NCBI GenBank assembly: GCA_008704415.1
Contig: VXIS01000034.1
Location: 124,001 to 188,000, forward strand
DNA: 64,000 nt
Origin: Sphaerosporella brunnea
Taxonomy: Eukaryota; Ascomycota; Pezizomycetes; Pezizales; Pyronemataceae
Direction of reading: 5' to 3'
Below, piece by piece: positions 22,770 to 33,450 of the stretch. The notes below the pieces were generated by a model, which was not told the DNA's origin, made no database searches, and worked only from the letters and a program-made list of their open reading frames with translations. Position numbers and translations under genes: made by a program. The first letter of the stretch is position 1, and every line of letters starts with the position of its first letter.

Positions 22770-22985
22770 GCCATGACTTTCATTTCTGTTGTTGCGGGCA
22801 TGTTTTTTTCCTTTATTTTCCTCCTACTACACTTCCTTTTCTAGCACGCTGGGTAGCCGCCGTTGATCCATGAGATAGCATCAATAAGGGGGCGGACAGG
22901 ATAGGGGGGGGCGAGTAGAGGGTCTGTCCGCGGTCGTATACGGACTATAAACTTGATTACAAACAAGAAACCAAAACCTACTGCT
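22770..22985 (+). repeat. dispersed repeat family A, copy 1
   Basis: The T/C-rich stretch, then GTTGATCCATGAGATAGCAT, then CAATAAGG, then CGGACAGGATA and a G-run matches in order the copies at 44583-44850, 58868-59105 and, more distantly, 59338-59490. There is no coding potential. It looks like the 3' end of an unidentified element, or duplicated UTR sequence. Confidence 0.6.
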
Positions 22986-23412
22986 CCTCCATAGGAAAGC
23001 GTCATTTCCATCTCCCAACTGCAGACCAGTCATGACAATAATAAACTCACTCGTTATTGGATCACAGATTTCTCACGCTATTCTGAGCTGCGGGCACAAG
23101 AAATCACTGTCTTTCTCGTTCTCTTGTGGGACCTTCTTGGTCCTGTTTTTAAGAGAGGCTAAGTGGGTGTCTTAGGCGGTATGGATATAATGGCATGTAT
23201 ATCCACGACTTCTTGTTTATACGGACCGGTGGACTCGACAACCACCATTGATATCAAATCCTACCTCGTCCCATAAAAAACTATATTCCCATCCATACGG
23301 AAACCCTAAACATAAACACCATCATATTTACATTAACTACACGGCCCACAATAACGTTCCAAGGCCTCCATAAAGTTTGAAGAACACCGAAATAAATGCT
23401 TAAGAACATATG
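22986..23412. other. intergenic, no gene seen
   Basis: AT-rich single-copy-looking sequence without coding signal. Confidence 0.4.
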
Positions 23413-23787
23413 AGTACCGTATTATTCCGGTACGAAGAGAATTGCCGGCGCCGAAGTCAATCTTTTCTAAGTAGCAAACGTACTATGTATGGAAACATGA
23501 CACCGCCGGCGAATCTTATGTGAAGGCGACAACACGATCTAAGGAGGCGACAATGGCTGGGCGCGGTGTGGGGTCGCAGTATGGTTGAGGACACCTATGT
23601 ACTCAACTCTAATTCTCACGGCGGCCTTGTGTCTCCGTCGTACCACGACGTCTCCAGTGCCCGCCCCTCTTGGCCATCAATTAAGATTCGCCGGCGGTGT
23701 CATGTTTCCATACATAGTACGTTTGCTACTTAGAAAAGATTGACTTCGGCGCCGGCAATTCTCTTCGTACCGGAATAATACGGTACT
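23413..23787. mobile_element. foldback element with 106-bp perfect inverted arms
   Basis: The left arm 23413-23518 and right arm 23682-23787 are exact reverse complements over 106 bp. The outermost bases, AGTACCGTATTATTCCGGTAC, contain an inner palindrome. The 163-bp centre has no open frame of note. No clear target-site duplication is visible at the edges. Arms this long and identical point to a recent insertion or to active conversion between the arms. It resembles a MITE or foldback transposon. Confidence 0.85.
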
Positions 23788-24636
23788 GAGATAACAAGAA
23801 CTTTTTCACTTTCTCGTTAAGAATTAGTTAGATTAGATAAGGGCAGAAGTGTACCAGTAACTATTACAGCCTCTATGTATAGGTAATTTGGTGAATACAG
23901 ACTAGCTTTGTCTAGTGCTTTGTCCATTTCCACACTCCTCTGCTGCTGGAATTGCTGGGCATGGGGTGCTGCAAGAAATAGCAAAAGCTCCCTGCACTGA
24001 ATTCTTGGGCGAAGCTATAGGTTCTAGGGGCTGTAGTGTCCGCAGGTTTGACTCTGAATTTCTCGAGCAGCGTCATATCGTCTTCCATGCAAGGAATTGA
24101 TGAGCCGGTTGGTTCGCACCGAGGCTGTCGGGCTTCGATCAAAGCCTAGCCCAGGCTTTTTGGGCCTCATAAAAGCCCGGCTTGCTGATAGGTAAGTAAA
24201 GCACGTGCACGGCGTTCTGGTGGTTGCTTCACAAGAAATCACTAGCTTCTTCATTCACAGCCGGAGGTGAACCGGCTGCTGACTGGGCTTCATTGATCGA
24301 CCCTTTAGCTAGTTGCTCAAGAGAGCCAGGCTATCATCAACACCGACTATAGGTCTAGAATGCCAATTTGAAATTTCGCTCTCAGATAGGTAAACTCTTA
24401 TCATTCATATGTGGGCCAACCAGGGGTAGGAGCACAATGCCTGTAGCATCGCTGTTGAACAAGCATAGGCCTCATAAATCAGCGTATATACGGTAAATGC
24501 TTTGGCCGACTCGCACTATAAGAGAGGGATTTTCTGTACTTGGAGGTCCATGATGACGCTTTTTTCCGCCTCCAATACTGTCTATTCTGACAGGTAATAC
24601 ATACCCCAGGGATTCAAAGGAACTGCTTTTTACTTC
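23788..24636. other. intergenic with AGCCC/GGGCT hairpins
   Basis: Around 24131-24185 several short complementary AAAGCC/GGCTTT and AGCCC/GGGCT runs lie together, for example AAAGCCT..AGGCTTT. No gene is seen. Confidence 0.4.
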
Positions 24637-25561
24637 CACACCCCCCTCCGGGACGAGCCTTTCTTCCCCCCAACTTCTGCTCTTGCTACAGGACCCTGTG
24701 AATGTGTGAGTGAGAATTTGTGATCACCCGCATCTTCGATCGCATCGTCGCACTTCGAATTCACACACGGCCTTCTCGCACATTGCACACATATTTATTT
24801 CGCAGCAGCCATATCCACTTGAATTACCACGTATGGTACTAAACTAAGTGTGCGGCCTTCTGCAGTTGACCTCCGGGAATGCACCAGGAATGGCTTGGGG
24901 CGACAAATATCACCCTTGCGCTTGCGCCTCTTCGGGGGGGCGATCATAAGGAATGCTGGTGGACGGCGGATCGCATGGTTCAATACGCCTTTTTGACTCC
25001 TTGGCTCGCATGTCATATCTCCCACACAACCGGTGTGCTCTCGATACCGCGTACATAGTAAGTTCCACACAACTAAGGGCTCCTTCAGCTGCGCTCACAT
25101 TCGGAATGTGCACTCTTTGGCCCTGCAATCAACACGATTGATGTGATTATGTGACTTCACCCAGCGGGCTTCAAAGTTGCTGGGTACTGACCACTTAAAC
25201 GCCGTAAGGACGTAAAACGCTGACCAATCTGCACCGGCAGCGGCGCCTGGGACTCCGGGTTGACATAGTTCTTCAGGAACGCTAAGGACACCATTTGTAC
25301 TGGTAGGTAAGGTGCATGGCCTAGCCAGCAGGTGGTACGAGTACCAGTATGAGGGCGAGTGGATGGAACGTGAGAGCTGAGGTGGGGTAGAACGTGGTAG
25401 GTGAGTTAAGTGGGTACTAGTAGGTGGAGTAACGATCGATCATGAACTATCACAGGCAAAGCGGGTGATCACAAATTCTCACTGACACATTCACAATAGG
25501 GTACCTACGTTAGTAAGAGTAAAAGCTGGGGGGTAGAAAGCTTCGCCCCGGAGGGGGGTAT
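24637..25561. mobile_element. inverted-repeat element, about 0.92 kb
   Basis: The left arm 24637-24731 and right arm 25461-25561 are imperfect reverse complements. Both contain, in mirrored order, CACCCCCCTCCGGG (or close), GTGAATGTGT and AGTGAGAATTTGTGATCACC. The 730-bp interior has no convincing open frame. Likely an old non-autonomous DNA element. No target duplication identified. Confidence 0.65.
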
Positions 25562-25836
25562 GGCCGTCAAAGAAATAACATGCTGCCCTGGATATGATTC
25601 GGACGTATGGATGACAAAGCCTGGTTCGAGTGATAGCTACATGAATAAGGCTGAGTCCAGACAAGGTAAACAGTGGATATAGTAGCTCCCGGAGTTTCTC
25701 CCGCCTAAGCGGCAGTCATACGACACCCGCATGGCCGAGAAATTGACATCACATCACTTAAGAACCGTTGCCGGAGTTTGGCTTGAAACAATTTGACTTA
25801 TTGTGTTAAAATACAGTCTGCTTATCCCCTCTACTA

Positions 25837-26968
25837 CTACTGGCACTGCGAGTACCAGTCATTCATCTTGATGCAGGTAGTTCCGGTCACACATGCAGTA
25901 GCTATCACACAAGTCAGCGGGTGTAAACCTATGGAGGGTCAGAGAAGAAGGGAGACACATACGTCCAGTGTACCCAGTGCCACCACACTGGCCCCACTTG
26001 GGGACAGTACCACCCGATGGGGGCGTAACAGTAGTAGTTCCTCCGCCAGGGGCCGTAGTAGTAGTCGTCGACGTTCCGGGACTGGTCGTCGGCGTCTGGT
26101 TCAGCCCAAAGAACGCGAGAACATCGGAAGCCTGCACGGGGATGTTGTGTGTGACGCCCTGAGCCGTGATAGCCTGCAGCTGGCCAGAGCCGTAAATGTT
26201 ACGAGTCCAACCGCTCAAGGGTGAGTTCTGCTGGGTGCTGGTGGGAGTCGTGCTCAGGCCCAACACGTTGGTCCACTCCTTAACGCTCTCGCCAAGGTTG
26301 TTGTAGCTCAGCGTGGTGTCTGCGGTTCCATGCCACAGCTGCAGCTTGGGGCGAGGACCGGTGTAGCCGGGGTAGGCGGCGCGCACAAGATCGCCCCACT
26401 GCGCACCGGTCTTGTCGATGTTTCCGTTGGCGCAGTCGGAGTTCCACATGTTCGGACCCGCGAAGCAGCTGAAGGGGACTCCGGCGAAGCCGGCAACGCC
26501 TGCAAAGACGTCGGGGTAGGCGCCGGCGAGGACTTCGCACATCATTGCGCCGGAGGAGGTTCCGGCCGCAAAGACCCGGCTGGAGTCCGCCTTGTAGGTG
26601 CTGATGGTGTAGCGCACCATGTTTACGATTGAGAGGGAGTCGCCGCCAGCGTTGTGCGAGAGCGTGGCCGCAGAGTGGACGTCCCAGCATCCGCCGCTGT
26701 CAGGCGCATTGGGGTAGATCACGATGTACCCGTACTGGTCCGCGAGACTGGCGAATTGCGTTCCGGTGAAGTAGGCTTGCGCCGTGCCCGTGCAATAGTG
26801 GATTGCGACCAGGATCGCCGGGTTGGTGGGAAGACTGTCGGGAACGTAGATGTACATCCCCGCCCCCGTCGGGTTGGTGCCGAAGTTGGTGACTTGCTGG
26901 AGAGAAGCACCGAAGACGGTGGTCGACAGCGCTGCAAGCGCGGAGAAGAAGAAGCCGAGGGGTGCCAT
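25837..26968 (-). CDS. CE1 carbohydrate esterase with C-terminal CBM1 (acetylxylan/feruloyl esterase type)
   Basis: Two exons, 26968-25963 and 25901-25837, with a 61-nt intron (GTATGT...CTGAC...TAG) encode 356 residues. The signal peptide is MAPLGFFFSALAALSTTVFG. The catalytic domain (about 21-290) has the nucleophile elbow GTSSGAMM, a probable acid in HGTADTTLSY and the catalytic His in GVTHNIP. A Pro/Thr/Gly-rich linker (TPTTSPGTSTTTTTAPGGG) leads to a CBM1. The intron splits that module after GQCGGTGYTG, and exon 2 supplies the rest, with Cys, TGTTC and NDWYSQCQ. Family role: secreted hydrolysis of acetyl or feruloyl esters on plant xylan, with CBM1 anchoring to cellulose. The exact ester is not decidable here. 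No other plant cell-wall-degrading gene was seen. Confidence 0.92.
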
Positions 26969-29900
26969 TGCTGCTCTCGAGGCCGGTGCTGGAGGGGAGG
27001 GGAGAAGAAGAAGAGCGAGGAAATGGCGGAGGTTTTATATGCAGCGTGGATGTTGTTATGACGCTCTAATACTTCCTCAATGGCCCGCAATTGCGCTCCA
27101 TCTCTTGCTCACAGGAAAGCTGACTTTAGCCTGGAAGAATCCGCGAAAGAAGCCGTGAAGGATCGAGGGTGCCTTTCGTCCGAACTCCACAATTCATCCT
27201 GTGTCGCTTCAGGTTTTCACTGAAAGTCGTAGCTGAAATTAAAGCTAACGGAACAAGGGACCCACAGGCCGCTTTTCCAGGCGGCGATCTGGAGAAATCC
27301 TAATATCGACTTCAGGCTGTAATCCCCCGCAATATAGATCGGCGTGCGGGAGCTTGTTAAGTTTCCCCCGGATTTGCTGGGGACGGATAAAATGGTGGAG
27401 GCGAAGCTTGAGTTGACGGCTACAGCCACCGGAACTCCGCAGTGCTGGGCTCGCTGGAGAGGAAGAGAAGATCCGCCTTGACGAGGTTCCAGAATTCCAT
27501 CCAACTAGAGCTCTCTGGCAGACGTCGCAGAACTCGATCGTTGTGAGCTTCCTCAAACTAAAGGATTTTTGCCTACCAAAAAGAGAGCCAAAGGGATATG
27601 TGCGCAATGCGTACGAACGCATTGGAGTGTTGGAAGGCATCCTATATATATAGATGGTCAATCTGTGGCCAGATGGGAGATCACAAAAGTCGCACTTTAG
27701 AATACCGCTTTGCTATATCGCTTTCTTGAGTTTAAAGAAACATTTACCGTGTTGTTTGGGGGCATATTGATCACAAAAAGACAGATCTTATGGAAAGCAA
27801 ACACCTCGTGCAGTAAGTTGGAGATTTACTGATGTTCTACTCTGCCGGCGCACACGCACACAGCGAGGAGAGGATTTTAATTCCCGGAATGCGTCTTTTC
27901 TCAACTCAGCGGACTTACTAAGCACCCGTCAGTGGAATTTCCGGCATGCCCAAATAAATGAATCCCCGTAGCGCCAGCCAGCTTAATTAAGGAAGACGAA
28001 ATCCTTCAACACCGCTCCCCAATTCCCGGTTCTGTCACAATCGGCCAGCCGGTCAGCCAACTATTGTCAGCGCAAGCATTGCTGCCATTGGCGCCGGTAG
28101 CAATGGGATCTGGATGGTCTGCGCCCCATAGTTCTGCCACCTCAACCGCGTGTGTTCCGGTACTCCCGCAAATATTACCAGAGTAGGAGATTACTCCTAC
28201 ATTACATGCGACGCCCTCGAATACGTCACTCCTGTTCAACTGCAAGATAAAATCACGCAAGCGTGGAAAGCGTCGACAGCGTCATCCGGCAGAGGGTATC
28301 GTTGAGCATGCTTGGACAACCTATCCTACCGAGCACAGTATAATCGGCTCTCCGTTGGTGTCCCAACAGAACGATGACAGCAGCCTTCTGTCGCGCCCTT
28401 GGCGGTTGTTGAATTTCCTAGTTCTCACGTTACCAGGTGCGCAGGTGTAGCTGAGGCAATACAAAGCGCTTTACGATCGAGCCGGTTCACTCCCCACCCG
28501 CTCCGGCCTCAAAATGATCAGCTGTTGCCTCTCACCGCGAGTTCGTACCATTCCAACTATACCCTCGCCTAGAGGTGAGTCTGGCTGAATGCCAGAGCGC
28601 ACAAACAAAGATGCGAGTGATCTGATTGAGTTCGTCTCCGATAACGTCCAGCCTGGCAGCCATCGGGAACAAAGGCTTCTGGGGGCTTTCGTTTCACTCT
28701 TTTTAACTTGGGAACGTTACGTTGTTTCTATTGTCTTGGACTCAACAACCCGATCATCTTGGTTGCCATCGGACACCGGCGATGGCGCCTGGAGGAGGAG
28801 GTAGACACTCAAAGTATCTCGAGAACATTGTAGGGGGCCAACGAAGTTGAGTTTAGGTCTCCTTCCGGTGTTGACGATAACAAAATAAAGACAGGGGTTT
28901 TGATGGGACGTTGTCACAAATTCGCACTCGCTTCATGGTGCATGATTCGCTTTTTCCAGCCCACGAAATTGTCCTCCCTCCCAGCATTGGAGTACAAATA
29001 GCATACGAATACACGAAAATGAGTAAGGAATTGCTATAGAAAGTACAGTAGAAGAGAATTGCTCGGAGCTTGGAGTATAATAATAGCTCCTCAGCCCGCT
29101 CCTATACATAGCAACCACCTCCTATACCAACAACTTAGTGCTGTCATACAAATCACTGTTCTCTATTGTACAAGAAAGCCTATTGATAAAAACGAAAGCC
29201 TAGTTCCCCGGGGTCGGTGGGGTTGGTAGGGGAAAGATCCCCGGTACAACCAGCAAACCCCCCATGAATCCAGATGAAGAGGGTATGTCGTGAGGCAAAA
29301 TCTCTCCCTGAAGATAGCTGAGCGTTTGATGGCTGGTAGTGTGAGGAGATTGTTTCGCTCAGGAAGTGTAGTTGAAACAGGCGATTGGTATACACTCTGT
29401 ATAGTCAATCTATGATAGATCTCTTTCACAGTGCTTGCTCTCGCCGTCAAACGCGTCGGATCCTTTACCAACCAGGCTTAAAAGAATTTACCAGCGAGTA
29501 TTAGAAATATCAAGAAGGATCTCCGTAGATGCATCTTCTTCTTCCTCAATTTAAGATTGGGTGTGTTTGTCTAGTCCGCCAATGCAGGGGCCGAGTGCTG
29601 CGCGGTGAAGCACCGGCAAAGCCTCCATACTTCTACACCAGACAATGCTCAGCGACAGGTGAACGCAGAACGACTGCGACGAAACACGGTATCAGCATCG
29701 GTTACACGGGCACCGGCTCGAAGTCACCAGCGGGGACTTTGCTAGAATCAAGCCCGCCTGGCACGGAGAAGTCTCCCCAAGATCGAGCTTCCCAGACTGC
29801 AAAATCAATGGCCCCTCAAACATGTATAGTTGAGCAAATAAAAAGCGATCACCTCTCGATGGGAGAAACTCTTTCGGGAGGGAAAGTTACACGATTGAAG

Positions 29901-30442
29901 AACCAGCCGCAAAGAAATACTTACGGCGGCTGAGGCGGGACCAAGTTAGTGGGCTAGGATTGTACAGGCCGAGGAGCACATTGTCGTGCGGGACCAAAGC
30001 ACTAAGAAGATTTTCCTCGTTGTTATGCGCAACTTTGACTGTGTCGACGCGGTCGGAAAGCGGCTGGGTCCCTCGCAGAATCCCACGATTCCCAGTAGCA
30101 CTTCGGTGTCTCTTCCGACTACGACAAAGCCCGTAGTAGCGAATCCTCGGAAACGCGAAGCCCGGGCAGACCCTGACGTTGGTGCACTCGTGAGAGACGT
30201 CTCCATGGCCAACAGAAAGGGTCAAGGCACCAACTATCCATCTTCCCCTGAGTCGATAGAGGCAGTCGACAAGTACTGCGTTTCAAACGGCGTGGTGGAG
30301 AACTGAACGGTCTTCGTAACCGTAGGTGTTGGTAACAGTGACATAGTTGGTGGTGGCAGTCGTATAGGTGGTCGGGACGACAAAGAATGGATTGCCAGCG
30401 AGTCTTCGCCAGCAACTCGCAGCCCACTTCAAAAACCTCGGC
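26969..30442. other. gene-poor stretch of 3.5 kb
   Basis: This holds the upstream region of the CE1 gene. A minus-strand frame (28006-28260) contains a protein-like stretch (ACNVGVISYSGNICGSTGTH) and a plausible Cys pattern. It has no supported start or partner exons, so I treat it as a possible gene relic. Nothing else is supported. Confidence 0.4.
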
Positions 30443-30769
30443 ATGGTCATTCGCACAGAGAGATTTCGTCCTTATCAGATTACAACCGTCGACGAGAAGG
30501 GTATCATTCTTAGTTATTCCTCCAAATCAAAAGTGATTGCCTGCTTCTGCCACAACGAGATCAACGCCCACGAATATTGTCTGGCATGGACAACCTCTCG
30601 ACAGCATTCCCCGGAAATGGCCGTCAACTTCTACATCGCTGACTATGGTATCAAAGTCGAGGTGTCGACTGACATGATTGTTGTGTGGCGCGGCGAAGAC
30701 TTTCATGGTACCACACTGCCGGCTGTTGAACCCGATTGCTTGGGATCACTTCAATCAATTGGGTGTTAG
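30443..30769 (+). pseudogene. possible 2OG-Fe(II) dioxygenase-like C-terminal fragment
   Basis: An open frame of 108 residues from the ATG at 30443, open back to about 30368. It includes NEINAHEYCLAW, then NFYIADYGIKVEVSTDMIVV, then WRGEDFHGTTLP. The pattern of a beta-strand followed by VW..xxFHGT resembles the distal His strand of fungal TET/JBP-like or prolyl-hydroxylase-like dioxygenases. The upstream HxD strand and N-terminus are absent, and a stop lies just upstream. If the family call is right this is a truncated relic; it is a weak match made by eye. Confidence 0.3.
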
Positions 30770-33309
30770 CATCACTACGAGTAGAAAGTTTGAAAGACAT
30801 GGAAATAGGGGTGCTCCCTGAGACTAGCAGCTATATTTGAAAGGCTTCATGAGTTAAAGGATATTTATTTATACATCCATCGCGCGTTCCGTTTTGCTGT
30901 CCTCCCAGCTACTGATGGCGTTCGTACAAGTTATCGACGAATCCGTACCGTAAAAACTCGGAAATAAAACATGTACAGAAGCCGCGACTCTAATGCATGC
31001 AGCCATTCTTAAACCCGGAAAATATTAAAAGCCTGAGATAGATATCAAAGAAGGAAAGAAATAGCCCAGCGCCCAAAAACAGTCAAATACCGAGGATCGC
31101 AGTTCTCATAAGGCTTGCACAGGCATGCCGACGCGGTCTGCCTGGTTCGGCCAGGCCAATCGGCACATATTACTCCACGGATCATTCCCGTCCAAAATGG
31201 CCGGAAAAATCCATAGTTAGAAAGCATAGTGCACCGGGCCCAGAGTCCAAGAAAAGGAGATATTGTGGAAATTGGCAAGATGGTAGAATACGCTGTTGTG
31301 ACTCCATTCAGGCCACATTTGAGGTGATGCAATTAAGGTCGTTAAGGTAATGGTCGTTCCGGAGGTACGGTCACTACCCTAACAACCTAGGTACTTCAAA
31401 AGCAACTAGCCCATCGAAAACGCATGGAGCCAACAAGAGTGACTTTGAACTTCGTTCGTACCAAACGACCACTTGATAATCGGTTTTGAAGAGTTTTTTG
31501 GCGGAGCTTCGGGCATCGCCTCTCGTCCAAGATATTGCCATACCATTCAACAGTGTTACCACAAGTCTAAGTAACCAATCTAGCTTGACAATCATCACTA
31601 AATTTCTTTCGCATTGTACACCTTGTTTAGAAGTATCTCGGTTTAGGACGAGGGACGAGTGATTTTCTGTGTCTGGGGTTTTTTTCTGTGCCCGCCTTGG
31701 TGCCAGATCGACAGGCGTACGATCTGACGTCAATCATTTAAATTTCACTTGTAGTATGCCATAAATTGACAGCCGAAACCGTCTCTAGGAACTGCGGCCG
31801 CGTGATATTGAGCCCGGAAAAGCGCAACGTCAACACGATAACCAGCTTCTGTCGATATCTTCTTCTCTATGGGAGATGACAGCAAGCTGCCACCCCATGC
31901 GGAAAACCTGTTTACAAATTCATCCTTCGAACGCTTTCACTTTCCTGGAACTTTCCCCACCAGCACCGAGGACAACCCTCACCACCAACAACGACAAAGG
32001 CTTTCATTCAAGCGTTCACCCTTGCAATAACTAATTCTGGCTGGTCTGTTTCTTAGATAATAAGACGGAACTAGCACTGCGAAAGCTGTTTGGCTGGATG
32101 CGCTATATCCAGAATGGAAGAGCTTCGTGGTGAGTATCACTTCGACCATAGCGCTTTGGTATGCCAATGCGAGCCCTATCCACCTCGCGACCGCACCCAT
32201 CCAGATAAATCAAGAGCTGTCGTGCAATCTAGTGCTTTCTATGATATAAGAGAATCCATATCTACATAGAAACGCCTATTCACCTGCGCTGGGGTTGATG
32301 GTGGTGGTGAAAGAGAACCTAGAGCGGGGATGAAATACCCTGCTCCAAAAACTCCCCACCCCTCAACTATGCCCGTCCGGAGCCAGAACTCAAAAAAATC
32401 TAGTGGAACTGATTCTCTCGCCAGAAGTTACTTCCCTTGCTTAAACAGAATGGCAGTTCACACTTTTCACAGCCCTAACGGGTTTGTGGCAGAGTTGCAG
32501 AAACCCCCTACCGGCACAACCAACAAACCTGTCAGAAGTAGAAAATTCTCACTTTTATAGAGTGCTGTCGGCCAAAGTCATTTACTGGTCCGCAAACGCC
32601 TAGTGGATGCACGCACCATAACCGAGAACTCCGAAAACTAACAAAACTTTCCTGAATATAGATGAATTGTGGCATGTCCTGAAGCTGGATCCCGCCCTCC
32701 AGGTAGCTGAATATACGATTTGGCAATTGAACCAGCAGACATTACAGACCATAGTTTAGAGAGCCTAGAACAGCATAGGCCACCAGACTCGAAAGCTTCG
32801 CAGCTGATCCAAGTCCGCCTGATACACCACACCCATATGGTGACTACAACCATCAACGCAGTCAGGTATAGGCATCTGTTTCGGATATTTGTCTATACTA
32901 AAGGCTGTTTCGCATTTATTGTTTTGGGAATTGGCCGAGTGAAAAGCTGTGATTTAGTATGAAATTGTGTTCGGTGTTTTTTCATGGCCGATAATTTTCT
33001 TTGGGGACCCCGGAGGCGTAAAAAGATTGCATCTGTCGTCAAGAGCATCGTCGAAGGAAGGCTAAACGTAGGTAATTTTGGCTGGCTTGTGGCGAAGCTG
33101 CCTATCTGACATCTTGACCCCTGATCATGATAGCTCGCAGCAGAATACCCACTCCTTAAGCTTTTAAGGCTCTCTTTATTGACCGATATTCTTGACCTTC
33201 AAGTATGTTGTCCCCTACTTAGTTCTCAATAGTTATATCTGAGTTTTGACTATAATGGTACACTTCTGGAGTTGTATGGCTTGGGGTGGGTTGCTGTAAG
33301 GTGGGTATG
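30770..33309. other. gene-poor stretch
   Basis: 2.5 kb with only short unrelated open frames on both strands. I see no gene, RNA or clear repeat. Confidence 0.4.
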
Positions 33310-33450
33310 GGGTTGTCTAGAAGCTCAGGCTTTCGAGTAGACGTTCCAAAGGGGCTATTCTGGGGAGATTAGAGGTCTAAACACCTGGAGGTTAGGTGGA
33401 AGCAAGATGGCTGAACAATCTCTAATACTCGTAATGTGGGCGTAGTAATA
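33310..33450 (+). repeat. dispersed repeat family B, copy 1
   Basis: It shares with 45515-45620 the ordered blocks CTCAGGCT(T/C)TCGAG, CCAAA..GGG.TATTCT and CAAGATGGCTGAACAATCT. Similarity fades beyond this core. Non-coding as far as I can see; origin unknown. Confidence 0.55.

Noticed and set aside
22335..22844. 169-codon plus-strand ORF with a hydrophobic C-terminus
   Set aside because: The start lacks context, the first half is unlike any protein pattern, and the end overlaps the dispersed repeat family A.
28006..28260. Minus-strand ORF with a Cys pattern (possible small secreted protein)
   Set aside because: No signal peptide or supported upstream exon could be joined; mentioned only as a possible relic.
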